Positions 48,292-59,045 of a DNA stretch of 64,000 bases are shown here, piece by piece. The DNA is taken from contig CALLNY010000022.1 of NCBI GenBank assembly GCA_938005475.1, forward strand, positions 1 through 64,000, read 5' to 3'. Source of the stretch: an uncultured Bacteroidia bacterium. GTDB taxonomy: Bacteria; Bacteroidota; Bacteroidia; J057; CALLMJ01. The notes under the pieces are model-generated. The model was given only the letters and a program-made list of their open reading frames with translations. It searched no databases and had not been told where the DNA came from. A program made the translations under genes and the position numbers. How positions within the stretch are numbered: the first letter of the stretch is position 1; every line of letters begins with the position of its first letter.

Positions 48292-49821
48292 ATGAGAAAG
48301 CAAACTGTTTTAAAATCTTTAAGTATAATGTTAGGAAGCGTATCCATACTGTTGTTATGTTCAGTGGGGTACGAGTGGGGTATAATAAAGTATCAATTAG
48401 AATTTAAACCGTTTCAATTTATTAGTTTAAATCAAATTTTTATTCCTTATGAAATTGAGATGTCTAATTTTCAAGCGCCACGAGATACTCTACCTCCAAA
48501 AGAATTAAATGCTAATTGGGTAGATACTTCTAAAATACTTTCGGATACTTATGCTATTGAGTTTAATACTGAAACTCCGCTATTTGTGGAAGGTGAGATA
48601 TTTCCAGAAGATACTATTGCAAGTGAGTTGTTTCTTTATAATCCTAAGAGAGGGGATCGAAAGGCTTTAGATGCTTTTTATAAAGAACTAGAAGCATTAG
48701 AAATTCTTAAATTAAAAGATTTAAATTTGCGAGTAGCCCATTACGGAGATTCTCAATTAGAGGGGGGGTTAATAACTCATGATATTCGTCAAATTTTAAG
48801 GGAGCATTTTACAGGGGGAGGGACTGGTTTTATTCCTTTTTATGAACCTTGTTACAACCTGTATGTAACACGTAAACTGATTGGAAATTGGAGAAGATAT
48901 ACTTGTTTTCATGAACGTTACAGCAATAGTTTTTATGGTTTCTGTGGAACCGTATATCGTTTTATGCCTGCTAGAAATTCTTCTTTTGAGCCAAATTTGA
49001 GTTTACCTCCCCAATCAGCCAAATGCCTGATAGATATTTATAATCCTGTAAAATACAATAAATTAAGACTTTTCTGGGGTAAAGCAAAAACACCATGGAA
49101 TTTTAAAGTCTTTTTAAAAGATAGTCTGATTTTTGAGGAGAATTTACAAATTTCGGATGGTTTTCATGTTATCGAAGTTCCAATCAAGAACAATCCCAAA
49201 AAGTTAGTTTTACAATTTGAGGCTGTTGAAAGTCCAGATTTATATGGTTTTTCTTTGGATAATGATTATGGCTTATTTGTTGATAATTTAGCACTACGTG
49301 GGCATTCAGGAAATGGTTTTCATATTCTCAATACTAGTTTTTTAAAAACGCAGTATGAAGTTTTAAATCATAAGCTTATAATGCTTCAATTTGGAGGAAA
49401 TATAATTCCTTACACTAATGTTAAAGATTTTAAATGGTATGAAGACAATTTGTATAAATTGCTCTTAAAATTTAAGAAAGCGGCTCCGAATGCTTCTATA
49501 CTTGTGATTAGCAATATGGATATGGGCTTTAAGGGGGTAAATGGTATACAATCCTATCCCACAGCGCCCAAAGTACGAGATGCTCAAAAAAGAGCCGCAT
49601 TAAAGGCAGGGGTTGCTTTTTTAGATATCTTTGAACTTATGGGAGGTTCTGGTGCTATGGTAGAATGGTACCAAAAGGGGCTCGCTCTTAACGATTTCGC
49701 TCATTTAACTCCCAAAGGTCAAAAAAAAATTGCTCAATTTATTGTTTCAGCTTTACTCAAGGATTACGAAAATTTTAAACAACATTCTCCACTTTCTAAT
49801 TTAAATAAATTGTTAAATTAA
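48292..49821 (+). CDS. SGNH/GDSL-hydrolase-like secreted or membrane-anchored protein
   Basis: N-terminal TM; 'RVAHYGDSQLEGGLITHDIRQIL', 'IMLQFGGNI', 'DFAHLTPKGQKKIAQFI'. Confidence 0.8.
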   Translation: MRKQTVLKSLSIMLGSVSILLLCSVGYEWGIIKYQLEFKPFQFISLNQIFIPYEIEMSNFQAPRDTLPPKELNANWVDTSKILSDTYAIEFNTETPLFVEGEIFPEDTIASELFLYNPKRGDRKALDAFYKELEALEILKLKDLNLRVAHYGDSQLEGGLITHDIRQILREHFTGGGTGFIPFYEPCYNLYVTRKLIGNWRRYTCFHERYSNSFYGFCGTVYRFMPARNSSFEPNLSLPPQSAKCLIDIYNPVKYNKLRLFWGKAKTPWNFKVFLKDSLIFEENLQISDGFHVIEVPIKNNPKKLVLQFEAVESPDLYGFSLDNDYGLFVDNLALRGHSGNGFHILNTSFLKTQYEVLNHKLIMLQFGGNIIPYTNVKDFKWYEDNLYKLLLKFKKAAPNASILVISNMDMGFKGVNGIQSYPTAPKVRDAQKRAALKAGVAFLDIFELMGGSGAMVEWYQKGLALNDFAHLTPKGQKKIAQFIVSALLKDYENFKQHSPLSNLNKLLN

Positions 49822-49827
49822 TATATT

Positions 49828-50268
49828 ATGAACTCAAATTTTCAAAATAAAATAGCCAAAATGATTAGAGTTGCTGTATCAGAAGTCTTTCAAAAAGATT
49901 TTGCAATAGAGTTTTATCCTAATTTAGTTTCTGTTGGTAACGTTAAGGTTACGCCTGATTTTCAAATTGCAAGAATTTATGTAAGTTGTTTTCCCGAGGA
50001 TAAATCTGATAATATCATGAAAATCATTAACATTGAATACTCTAAAATTAAATATTTAATTCATGCTAAAATTAAAAATAAACTACGAAAAATGCCTGAA
50101 TTAGAGTTTTATATAGATGATATTTATGCAGAACAAAAAAAGGTTGATGATTTATTAGATAAAGTAAAGCAAGAGCAAGAGCGTATAAAAAACGACAGAA
50201 TAGCCCAAGGTCTTGACCCAGAAGCCCCTTTGGATGAATCTCAATATAAAAATTTAGACGACCTATGA
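49828..50268 (+). CDS. rbfA: Ribosome-binding factor A
   Basis: 'KIAKMIRVAVSEVFQKDF...VGNVKVTPDFQIARIYVSCFP...RKMPELEFYIDD'. Confidence 0.85.
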   Translation: MNSNFQNKIAKMIRVAVSEVFQKDFAIEFYPNLVSVGNVKVTPDFQIARIYVSCFPEDKSDNIMKIINIEYSKIKYLIHAKIKNKLRKMPELEFYIDDIYAEQKKVDDLLDKVKQEQERIKNDRIAQGLDPEAPLDESQYKNLDDL

Positions 50269-50999
50269 AAAATATGATAACCCTATTCTGGAAGGAAACT
50301 TCATTATTTTTCAATAGCCTTATAGCTTATCTTACAATTATCATCTTTTTAGTGGGAATGGGTTTATTTTTTTGGGTATTTCAAGGTAACGTTTTAGATT
50401 CTGGAGAAGCTCAAATGGATGGGCTTTTCGCATTAGCCCCTTGGTTCTTTTTATTTTTAATTCCTGCTATCACCATGAGAATGTTCTCCGAAGAATTCAA
50501 AACAGGAACCATAGAATTGATTTTTACTAAACCATTCACTGATTGGCAAATTATTTTAGGTAAATATTTTGCAGCGATTGTCTTAGTATTCTTTTCTCTT
50601 ATTCCTACTTCTTTGTATTACTCGACCTTATATTTTTACGCTGAACCGTTGGGTAACATAGATACGGGGGCTATTTTAGGTTCTTATTTAGGGCTTTTTG
50701 CACTTGGTGCTATCTTCGCCGCTATTGGTATATTTGCTTCCGCTTTCACTGATAATCAAATCATAGCTTTTATCATAGGAGTATTCTTATGTTTTACTTT
50801 TTATATCGGTTTTGATTACCTCGCTGAACTACCTATTTTCAGTGCTTTCTCTGATATTATCGCTAAAATTGGTATTAATGACCATTACCGTAGTATCAGC
50901 AGAGGGGTTGTAGATACCCGTGATGTCATTTATTACTTATCAGCCATTCTCTTTTTTTTATTTAATACTTCTATCATCTTGGAACTTAAAAGAAAATGA
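50265..50999 (+). CDS. gldF: Gliding motility-associated ABC transporter permease GldF
   Basis: 'FFWVFQGNVLDSGEAQMDGLFALAPWFFLFLIPAITMRMFSEEFKTGTIELIFTKPFTDWQIILGKYFAA'. Confidence 0.88.
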   Translation: MKNMITLFWKETSLFFNSLIAYLTIIIFLVGMGLFFWVFQGNVLDSGEAQMDGLFALAPWFFLFLIPAITMRMFSEEFKTGTIELIFTKPFTDWQIILGKYFAAIVLVFFSLIPTSLYYSTLYFYAEPLGNIDTGAILGSYLGLFALGAIFAAIGIFASAFTDNQIIAFIIGVFLCFTFYIGFDYLAELPIFSAFSDIIAKIGINDHYRSISRGVVDTRDVIYYLSAILFFLFNTSIILELKRK

Positions 51000-52675
51000 A
51001 AATTTATCTTATAAAATCTTTCACTCTCTTCATTCTCCTTTTTTTTATTAACCTTATTGCAGACCAAATCTTTTATCGTTGGGACCTGACCAAAGAGAAA
51101 AGAAATAGTATTTCAGACCTTAACAAACAAACTATGCAAAGCCTTCAAAAAATTGTTACTATTAAAGTATATTTAGAAGGCGATTTTCCTCCAAGTTTGG
51201 AGCGTCTATCTAATGCTATTAGGAATACTCTGTACGAGATGGAAGCTTATGCTGATGGTAATCTACAGTTCACTTTCATTGATCCCAGTGATAACAAAGT
51301 TTTACAAAAGCAATTTCAGCAGAAAGGTATTCTGCCCATCCCGCTCAATATCAAAGATGAGAATATTGAAGCCCGTAAATATATTTACCCTGTTATTGTA
51401 GTAAATTATGAAGATAGAGAAGAATGGATTGATATTTTTAAAAATGCTTACTATCCTAATGGAATGGCAAATTTAGTTAAAGCCGAAACCGATATCGAAT
51501 ATAAATTAGTTTCTGCTATTCGTAGACTAACCGCTGAGTACCGACCAACTATCGGATTCTTGACAGGGCATAATGAAACCCCACTCAAAAAAATGCCTGA
51601 ACTTATCAACGAACTCAAAAATTCTTATGATATCTATGAAGTCAATGTAAAATATGGCAATGCTATTCCTCCGAGTTTTTTAGGTTTACCTGACACCCTC
51701 AAAAAAAAATTTGAAGGTAGAACTGGGCTTGATGTTTTATTAGTGGTACAACCAGATTCTGCTTTCTCGGAAAGAGAAAAATACGAAATTGACCAGTACC
51801 TCATGATGGGGGGGAAAATTCTTTGGATATTAGACCAAAACCGTGTCATTTTAGATAAACAACAAACTTTGTCACAGCCACGACAGTTACAATTAGACGA
51901 TTTGTTTTTTAAATATGGTTTCAAAATCAATTATGACTTAATTCAGGATTTGAGTTGTGGTAAAATTCATTTACTTGCTGATATTAACAAACAAGGAGGT
52001 CAATTTCAATCTTTAAATTGGGTTTTCTATCCTATGGCTGTACGCTTTAAACAACACCCTGTTACACGTAATTTAGATGCTGTACTTTATCGTTATGCTT
52101 CTTCTATTGATACTCTCCCAAGAATAGGTTTAAAATACACCCCATTGATTTTATCATCGCCTTTGAGCCGTTCCTTAACGGGAAATGTTTTGATTGATAT
52201 CAACGAACATACTAAACCTATCCCCCAAAACATTTTTTTTAATAAGGGAGATAAAATGCTTGGTTTACTCATTGAAGGTAAATTTCAGTCTTTATTTCAG
52301 GGAAGAGAAGCCCCTACAGACCAATTCGCAAAAGAAAAACCTACCGCTGTTTTTATTCCGCAAAATAAAGTGCCTACTGCTATGATTGTTCTTTCTGATG
52401 GACAACTTGCCGAAAAAGATGATCACCCCTATATCCCTTACATGCCTGTGGATAATAAGTCCCTAATTCAAAATGCAGTGGATTATCTTGTCGGAGATGA
52501 AGCTATTACGCTTGTTCGTGCTAAAGAAGTAGAAATAAGAAGGCTTTCCAAAAAAGCAGGTAAAGACCATAAATTTTATATCCAAATTTTTAACCTCCTG
52601 ACCCCAACCGTTCTTATTATTATCTTTGGATTCTTTCGTTTTTACTGGCGAAAAAAACGTTTTGAACAATTTTAG
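50996..52675 (+). CDS. gldG: Gliding motility-associated ABC transporter substrate-binding protein GldG
   Basis: 'LIADQIFYRWDLTKEKRNSISDLNKQTMQSL', 'IGFLTGHNETP', 'LMMGGKILWILDQNRV'. Confidence 0.88.
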   Translation: MKIYLIKSFTLFILLFFINLIADQIFYRWDLTKEKRNSISDLNKQTMQSLQKIVTIKVYLEGDFPPSLERLSNAIRNTLYEMEAYADGNLQFTFIDPSDNKVLQKQFQQKGILPIPLNIKDENIEARKYIYPVIVVNYEDREEWIDIFKNAYYPNGMANLVKAETDIEYKLVSAIRRLTAEYRPTIGFLTGHNETPLKKMPELINELKNSYDIYEVNVKYGNAIPPSFLGLPDTLKKKFEGRTGLDVLLVVQPDSAFSEREKYEIDQYLMMGGKILWILDQNRVILDKQQTLSQPRQLQLDDLFFKYGFKINYDLIQDLSCGKIHLLADINKQGGQFQSLNWVFYPMAVRFKQHPVTRNLDAVLYRYASSIDTLPRIGLKYTPLILSSPLSRSLTGNVLIDINEHTKPIPQNIFFNKGDKMLGLLIEGKFQSLFQGREAPTDQFAKEKPTAVFIPQNKVPTAMIVLSDGQLAEKDDHPYIPYMPVDNKSLIQNAVDYLVGDEAITLVRAKEVEIRRLSKKAGKDHKFYIQIFNLLTPTVLIIIFGFFRFYWRKKRFEQF

Positions 52676-52691
52676 TTAATTTTGATTAGAT

Positions 52692-53654
52692 ATGAATAAA
52701 AAATCGTATAGTTTCATAGGTTTAGCCATCGGGTTAATCATAGCCGTTATCGTTTACTTCTTAATCAAATCTCCTCGCAAATCAACTATTGACCCTGATG
52801 AAATTCAATTTGCAGTAAAAGATACTGCTTCCATCCAAAAAGTCATTTTAACAGGCTACATAGAAGGTAATGTAGTTGGAAAAGTTTACCTAACAAAAAA
52901 AAATGAACAGTGGTGGGTCAATGATAAATTCAAAGCTCAGAATATAACTATTGAAAATTTACTCCAAACAATTTATGCTATACAGATGCAACAACCTTTA
53001 CATCCTAATGCTATTGAAAATGTCAAAAAACTTATAAAAAAACGTAATGTGCATGTGATTATACAAAATGGAGATGGTACTACACTTAAAGGTTACTACA
53101 TTGGACCCGCTACACCTGATACAAAAGGAAATTATGTAATTTTAGAAGGTGCAGAGAATCCCTACATTGCAGAAATCCCTGGATTTAATGGTTATTTATC
53201 AACTCGTTTTTCTGCTAATCCCGAAGCCTGGCGTGATTATACCATTTGGAACCTAAAACCTGATGCTTTTCAGTCCTTTGAACTCAAAGATAAAGCCCAA
53301 AATACTTTAATACGAGTATTCAAAAATAAAGATACTTACTTTATTAACAATCAACCTTTTAAGGATTCTGTAATTATCAATAAAATACAAAATACTTATT
53401 TACGCTGTACTGCCGCAGGCACTGCTCAATCTAGTTTCCCTAACGCAAAAGATTCTCTTAGTAAAGTTCCCGCTGATTTCTATCTATTGGTTAATCAGCA
53501 AGATTACTTGTTGTGGCGTAATCCCTTTGGTGCATTTTTTATTGCCCCTGTTCGTCAACAAAATCAATCAACTCGTTTAGAAGGTGAAATTTTATTACTA
53601 CAAAAGATGACCGTACAAAAATGGTTATTTGATAAAATTGAAAAGCCATTGTAA
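52692..53654 (+). CDS. DUF4340-like domain protein
   Basis: N-terminal TM; 'SRSTIDPDEIQFAVKDTASIQKVIL-like' beta-rich core; directly follows gldFG. Confidence 0.6.
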   Translation: MNKKSYSFIGLAIGLIIAVIVYFLIKSPRKSTIDPDEIQFAVKDTASIQKVILTGYIEGNVVGKVYLTKKNEQWWVNDKFKAQNITIENLLQTIYAIQMQQPLHPNAIENVKKLIKKRNVHVIIQNGDGTTLKGYYIGPATPDTKGNYVILEGAENPYIAEIPGFNGYLSTRFSANPEAWRDYTIWNLKPDAFQSFELKDKAQNTLIRVFKNKDTYFINNQPFKDSVIINKIQNTYLRCTAAGTAQSSFPNAKDSLSKVPADFYLLVNQQDYLLWRNPFGAFFIAPVRQQNQSTRLEGEILLLQKMTVQKWLFDKIEKPL

Positions 53655-53660
53655 TAAAAA

Positions 53661-54752
53661 TTACAAAGATTTAAACAAATTTTTATAACATTGATATCTT
53701 AGCAAATGGTCTAAAATAGTGATAGCAGTCATAGCTTCTACAATAGGAACGGCTCGTGGCACTACGCAAGGGTCATGTCTACCTTTTCCTTCTAACATGA
53801 TTTCATTGCCATCATGGTCTATGCTAATTTGTTTTTTTAATATAGTAGCCACAGGCTTGAAAGCAACTCGAAAATGTATAGGCATACCATTACTTATCCC
53901 CCCTTGAATTCCCCCAGAATAATTAGTTTGGGTTTTTATTTGTTGATTTTCTACGTAGAAAATATCATTATGTTCACTGCCATACATTTCAACTCCACGA
54001 AAACCAGAACCATACTCAAAGCCTTTGGATGCATGAATAGATAGCATCGCTTTGGCTAAATCCGCAGATAATTTATCAAATACAGGTTCGCCAAGTCCAA
54101 CGGGAACATTTAAAATTACAGCACTTACTACCCCTCCTATACTATCTCCTCGTTTTTTAACTAATAAAATTTCTGCTTCCATTAATTCAGCCATTTTCAT
54201 ATCAGGGCATCTAACAGGATTACTTTCTATTAAATGAAAATCAATCTCTGAATAGCTTTTAGATAATTTAATATTTCCTACTTGTGAAACCCACGCATAA
54301 ATTTGAATGCCTAATGGAGTTAGGATTTGCTTTGCAACAGCTCCTGCTATCACTCTTGCCGCTGTTTCCCTAGCGGAACTTCTTCCTCCACCGCGATAAT
54401 CGTAATTGCCATATTTCATATGGTAAGTATAATCGGCATGCGAAGGGCGGTAAGCAGTTTTTAGGTGTTCATAATCTTTGGATTTAGCATCCTGATTTTC
54501 TATCCAAAAAGTAAGTGGCGAGCCGGTTGTTTTTCCTTCAAAATAACCGGATAAAATTTGAAAAACTTCGTTCTCATTTCTTCTTGTAGTTAATTTGGAT
54601 TGACCGGGTTTTCTTCGTTGTAACTCATACTCAATAAAATCTAAGTTCAATGAGATATTTGGCGGGCAACCATCTATAACAACTCCAATACCTTTTCCAT
54701 GGGACTCACCAAAGGTGGTTACTCGGAAGATTTTTCCAAAGGTATTTCCCAT
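53661..54752 (-). CDS. aroC: Chorismate synthase
   Basis: '[33 protein letters not shown]', '[16 protein letters not shown]-like' ([16 protein letters not shown]), '[13 protein letters not shown]'. Confidence 0.97.
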   Translation of the reverse strand: MGNTFGKIFRVTTFGESHGKGIGVVIDGCPPNISLNLDFIEYELQRRKPGQSKLTTRRNENEVFQILSGYFEGKTTGSPLTFWIENQDAKSKDYEHLKTAYRPSHADYTYHMKYGNYDYRGGGRSSARETAARVIAGAVAKQILTPLGIQIYAWVSQVGNIKLSKSYSEIDFHLIESNPVRCPDMKMAELMEAEILLVKKRGDSIGGVVSAVILNVPVGLGEPVFDKLSADLAKAMLSIHASKGFEYGSGFRGVEMYGSEHNDIFYVENQQIKTQTNYSGGIQGGISNGMPIHFRVAFKPVATILKKQISIDHDGNEIMLEGKGRHDPCVVPRAVPIVEAMTAITILDHLLRYQCYKNLFKSL

Positions 54753-56152
54753 TATTTCATAAAAAATTTCAAAAGTTTAAGTTTATTTAAGTAAGGAGCA
54801 TAACGAATAGGAATATCAAAAAGATTAGTTTTCTTTAGAATTCCACGAGGGTGTGAGAAAGCTTGGAAAGAGCTTTTACCATGATAGTTGCCTATACCAC
54901 TATCCCCAACTCCCCCAAAAGGTAAATCTTGTGGAGCTAAGTGAACTAAGCAATCGTTAATACAACCTCCGCCTGAGTCGGTGTAATTGAGTATTTTGCG
55001 TTCATTATAAGTTGAGTTGGTATATAAGTAAAGAGCTAGAGGCTTGGGTCTTTCGTTTATAAACTGAATAACTTCATCTAAATTTTGGTAGGTTAAAATA
55101 GGTAAAATGGGACCAAAAATTTCATCTTGCATGACAGGACTATGTGGGCTTACATTTTCTAACAAAGTGGGAGCAAAATAAAGTGTTTGGATATTATGTT
55201 GACCACCATAGAGTACGGTACCGTCCTTTAAGTAATTGGTTAGGCGGATAAAATGTTTTTCATTGATAATTCTGGGGTAATCGGGAGATTGGGCGGGGTC
55301 GTTACCATAAGATTTTTTGATATTTTCAATGATTTTCTGAACAAGGGGTTGCTTGATAGATTCATGAACGAGCAGATAATCAGGGGCTACGCAAGTTTGT
55401 CCTGCATTGACGAGTTTTCCCCAAACAATTCTACGAGCGGCAAATTCTAAATGAGCGGTTTCATCTACGATACAGGGGCTTTTACCACCTAGTTCCAATA
55501 TAACTGGGGTTAGATGTTTGGCGGCGGCTTGCATCACGATTTTCCCTACTTGGGTACTTCCTGTAAAGAAAATCACATCCCATTTTTGTTCTAATAGATG
55601 TTGGCTGGTTTCAATGCCGCCTTCAATTAAGGCAATGTATTCAGGTTGGAAGTATTGGGTTATTAGTTTTTTAGCTATAGAAGAGGTTGCGGGTGCGAGT
55701 TCAGAGGCTTTGAGAACGGCGGTACAACCTGCGGCAATAGCCCCAATCAAGGGAGCAAATAATAATTGAAAGGGATAGTTCCAAGGAGCAATAATTAAAG
55801 AGTTACCATAGGGTTTAGGGTATATTTTGGATACAGCCCAGAACTGGGTTAGGGGAGTCCATACTGTTTTAGGTTTCATCCATGATTTTAAATGAATTAT
55901 CGCATGGTTAAGTTCTTCGTAAGTAAAGCCTACTTCTGTGGCATAACCTTCAAATTCTGATTTTTTCAAATCCGATTTTAAGGCTTCTAGAATTTCTGTT
56001 TCATGGGCTTTTATGACATGTTTGAGTAGTTTTAATTGTTGTAAACGGAAGGAATAGTCAATTGTTTTTCCTTGCGAAAAGAATTTTTTTTGATTTTGTA
56101 GTATATTTTGAATTTCTGAGAGTGAAGTTTCTTGAAAGGTTTGAGTGTTCAT
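54752..56152 (-). CDS. Aldehyde dehydrogenase family protein
   Basis: '[25 protein letters not shown]', '[37 protein letters not shown]', '[11 protein letters not shown]'. Confidence 0.95.
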   Translation of the reverse strand: MNTQTFQETSLSEIQNILQNQKKFFSQGKTIDYSFRLQQLKLLKHVIKAHETEILEALKSDLKKSEFEGYATEVGFTYEELNHAIIHLKSWMKPKTVWTPLTQFWAVSKIYPKPYGNSLIIAPWNYPFQLLFAPLIGAIAAGCTAVLKASELAPATSSIAKKLITQYFQPEYIALIEGGIETSQHLLEQKWDVIFFTGSTQVGKIVMQAAAKHLTPVILELGGKSPCIVDETAHLEFAARRIVWGKLVNAGQTCVAPDYLLVHESIKQPLVQKIIENIKKSYGNDPAQSPDYPRIINEKHFIRLTNYLKDGTVLYGGQHNIQTLYFAPTLLENVSPHSPVMQDEIFGPILPILTYQNLDEVIQFINERPKPLALYLYTNSTYNERKILNYTDSGGGCINDCLVHLAPQDLPFGGVGDSGIGNYHGKSSFQAFSHPRGILKKTNLFDIPIRYAPYLNKLKLLKFFMK

Positions 56153-56210
56153 AACATTTTAGCTGTAAAGATAAATAGAACTTTGTATGAGAGCAAATAA
56201 TTTTATAAAT

Positions 56211-58016
56211 TTATTGGTTTTTATCACCACGTAAGACACGTATTCTTTTACGGGCGTTTACTTTATAGATGGAGCCGGGGTAATCTGTAATGAGTTGTAA
56301 ATAAAAATCCATAGCTTTTTGAGGGTCTTTTAGGAGGAAGTCATAGATTTCGGCTTTCAGGAAGAGTGCATCATCACTGTAAACACCTGGGGAGTGATGG
56401 TTTAAAATTTGGTCTAAAAAGAATAAAGTTTTATCAATGTCGTTTTGGTTGTAAGCGATTTGGCTTTTTTGCCAAATAATATCGTCCTTCAAAGGGTGAT
56501 TAGGAAATTTTAATTGTAAGGAATCTAATTCGGATAGAGCGGAGGTGTATTGTTTTTGATAGATGAGTAGTTGTGCTTTGGCGAAACGGCTTAAAGCTTC
56601 GGTGGTTGAGTCTAAACCGGTGTTGTCTTGAATGAGCAAGAACATGTCAATGGCATCATTGGCGATGTCATTGGAGGTATTATCTTTTAAAATTTTAAAG
56701 AAAGCTTTAGCCATATCAAAATCTCCCCGATAATAAAAAAGCATAGCTTGTTTAAATTTGGCGAGAGCTCCGATTTGGGCGTCTTTATTTGTTTTCTCTA
56801 CTTCGTTATATTTTAGTTCTGCTTTTGCAGTTTCATTTTGTAACAAAAAAATATCACCTATCAATAGTTTTACTTTGGATTTTTGGTTTAGAGGTAAGGT
56901 AGGTAAATTTTCAATGTTTTCTAGGTCATTGAGAGCAGTGTTCAGGTCATTTAGGTAAAAAATGCAGAGATTAGCTTTTCGGTAGATGGCATCAAAAGTT
57001 TGGGATTGTTTGCCGTAGTTTTGTATAAGCTCATCATAATTTTGGATGGCTTTTCTAATTTTTTGTAAATCAATAGGTTTATTTTCAAAAATTAAATGTT
57101 CATAATTAATTGCTTTTTCTTGTAATGCTTGTAAGTAGAATATAGACTTTTGAGGTCTATTTAAGATGTAATCTAAAACTTGGTTAGATTGTTCATATTT
57201 TTGGTTATTTTGGAGGGTTTTTGCATATTGAAAAATGCGGTTATTACCATCTTGCAGGATTCTATCAATTTGTTTAATTTGTGCAAAGGCTTCATCATAG
57301 TTTTCAGATTGGACATAAAAATCAAAAAGGACGTCAAGGACTAATAAATTATCTTTGTATTTGTTGACGGATTGAAGTAAAGCTTTTTCGATATCATCCG
57401 CAGATTTTTCATTGGTTAGAACAGCAATTTTACCTTTGATGATATCGGGTTGAATATTTTTTTCGCAAAGTAGGGTCATTAGTTCTAGGGTAGCTTGATA
57501 GTAGTTTCCTAGGGCGGCGTAATTTTCATAGAGTTCAGAAGCGAATAAGGAGTTAGATTTGAGGGTTTTTCTTCCTTGTAAATAAAATTTTTCTGACCAT
57601 TCAAGTTGTCGGTTTTTGAATAAGAAGTTACCAATTTTAAGGAAATCTTCTTCTTTGTTGAGTTTTTGGAGGAGAGTATTCCAGAGGTTAAGCGCTTCGT
57701 TTTCTTTTTTTTCTTGTAGGTAAGCCAAAGCTTTGAGGGCGATGAAGAGGGGTTCATTAGCAGATTTTTTGATGGTTTTATCTAAAAAAATATGAAGTTC
57801 AGGGAATTGATTAAGAGCGGAATAAGTATTGGATATTTTGAAGATGAGTCGGGTTTCTTCTTTGTTTTTGAAGAGTTTTAGGTAAATTTGGAGTGCTTTT
57901 TCGTATTCACCTTCATTAAAATATTCATCAGCGAGTTGCTCTTCTGGGGGGATCTGCCCCGGTAAAGTGAGGTATAGAAGCCCAAAAAAGAAGAAACAAA
58001 GTAACTTCAAAGGCAT
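56211..58016 (-). CDS. Tetratricopeptide repeat protein, secreted
   Basis: Signal peptide; repeated TPR motifs; C-terminal 'AMDFYLQLITDYPGSIYKVNARKRIRVLRGD'. Confidence 0.85.
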   Translation of the reverse strand: MPLKLLCFFFFGLLYLTLPGQIPPEEQLADEYFNEGEYEKALQIYLKLFKNKEETRLIFKISNTYSALNQFPELHIFLDKTIKKSANEPLFIALKALAYLQEKKENEALNLWNTLLQKLNKEEDFLKIGNFLFKNRQLEWSEKFYLQGRKTLKSNSLFASELYENYAALGNYYQATLELMTLLCEKNIQPDIIKGKIAVLTNEKSADDIEKALLQSVNKYKDNLLVLDVLFDFYVQSENYDEAFAQIKQIDRILQDGNNRIFQYAKTLQNNQKYEQSNQVLDYILNRPQKSIFYLQALQEKAINYEHLIFENKPIDLQKIRKAIQNYDELIQNYGKQSQTFDAIYRKANLCIFYLNDLNTALNDLENIENLPTLPLNQKSKVKLLIGDIFLLQNETAKAELKYNEVEKTNKDAQIGALAKFKQAMLFYYRGDFDMAKAFFKILKDNTSNDIANDAIDMFLLIQDNTGLDSTTEALSRFAKAQLLIYQKQYTSALSELDSLQLKFPNHPLKDDIIWQKSQIAYNQNDIDKTLFFLDQILNHHSPGVYSDDALFLKAEIYDFLLKDPQKAMDFYLQLITDYPGSIYKVNARKRIRVLRGDKNQ

Positions 58017-58035
58017 AGAGGCACAGTGAATTTGG

Positions 58036-58109
58036 TGCGTCCGGAAGGATTCGAACCCTCAACCGTTTGATCCGAAGTCAAATGCTCTATCCAATTGAGC
58101 TACGGACGC
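58036..58109 (-). tRNA. tRNA-Arg (anticodon TCG)
   Basis: GCGTCCGTAGCTCAATTGGATAGAGCATTTGACTTCGGATCAAACGGTTGAGGGTTCGAATCCTTCCGGACGCA; full cloverleaf. Confidence 0.95.
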
Positions 58110-58163
58110 TTTATTTACTGCAAAATTACAAATTTTTTTGATTAGTTGTAATGAAATGCAATA

Positions 58164-59045
58164 TTATTCTGACCTGCCGTTGATATTAACATTTTTATTG
58201 ATGCGTTTTACAAGTCCTTGTAGGACGTTTCCGGGTCCTATTTCAGTAAATTCAGTAGCTCCGTCTTGAATCATATTTTGTATGGATTGTGTCCAGAGGA
58301 CGGGGCTTGTTAATTGTTCAATTAGATTATATTTAATTTCATCGGCATCAATAGAGGGTTTAGCGGTATAATTTTGATAGATGGGGCATGAGGGTCTTTG
58401 GAAGAGGGTATTTAAAATACCTTTTTCTAGTTCTTTTCTTGCGGATTCCATTAAAGGGGAATGAAACGCGCCGTCTACTTCTAATTTTTTTACAATTTTG
58501 GCGCCCTTTTCTTTACATAAAGCCATAGCTCTATCTACACCTTCAATAGTGCCGGATATCACTAGCTGCCCAGGTGAATTATAATTAGCAGGTACAACGA
58601 TGGTATCTTGAATAGATTGACATACTTCTTCAACGACTGAGTCTTCAATACCAACGATTGCCGCCATAGTAGAAGGATTTTCATTACAAGCTTTCTGCAT
58701 GGCATTGGCACGAATCTGAACAAGTCTTAAAGCATCTTCAAATTCTAAACAACCATTCACAACCAAAGCTGAAAATTCTCCTAATGAATGACCAGCTACC
58801 ATATCTGGTTGTATTTTTAGACATTTTGCTAAAATTACCGAATGCAGAAATATAGCAGGTTGAGTGATAGAGGTTTTTTTGAGTTCTTCGGAAGTTCCTT
58901 CAAACATAATTTTAGAGATATCAAAGCCTAGAATGTCATTAGCTTTATGAAAAAGAGCTTTAGCATTGCTGTTGGCTTCAAATAAGCTCTTAGCCATTCC
59001 AGGGAATTGTGAACCCTGACCAGGGAAAATATATGCTGTTTTCAT
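58164..59045 (-). CDS. fabD: ACP S-malonyltransferase
   Basis: 'AYIFPGQGSQFPGMAKSLF', 'MVAGHSLGEFSALVV'. Confidence 0.96.
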   Translation of the reverse strand: MKTAYIFPGQGSQFPGMAKSLFEANSNAKALFHKANDILGFDISKIMFEGTSEELKKTSITQPAIFLHSVILAKCLKIQPDMVAGHSLGEFSALVVNGCLEFEDALRLVQIRANAMQKACNENPSTMAAIVGIEDSVVEEVCQSIQDTIVVPANYNSPGQLVISGTIEGVDRAMALCKEKGAKIVKKLEVDGAFHSPLMESARKELEKGILNTLFQRPSCPIYQNYTAKPSIDADEIKYNLIEQLTSPVLWTQSIQNMIQDGATEFTEIGPGNVLQGLVKRINKNVNINGRSE

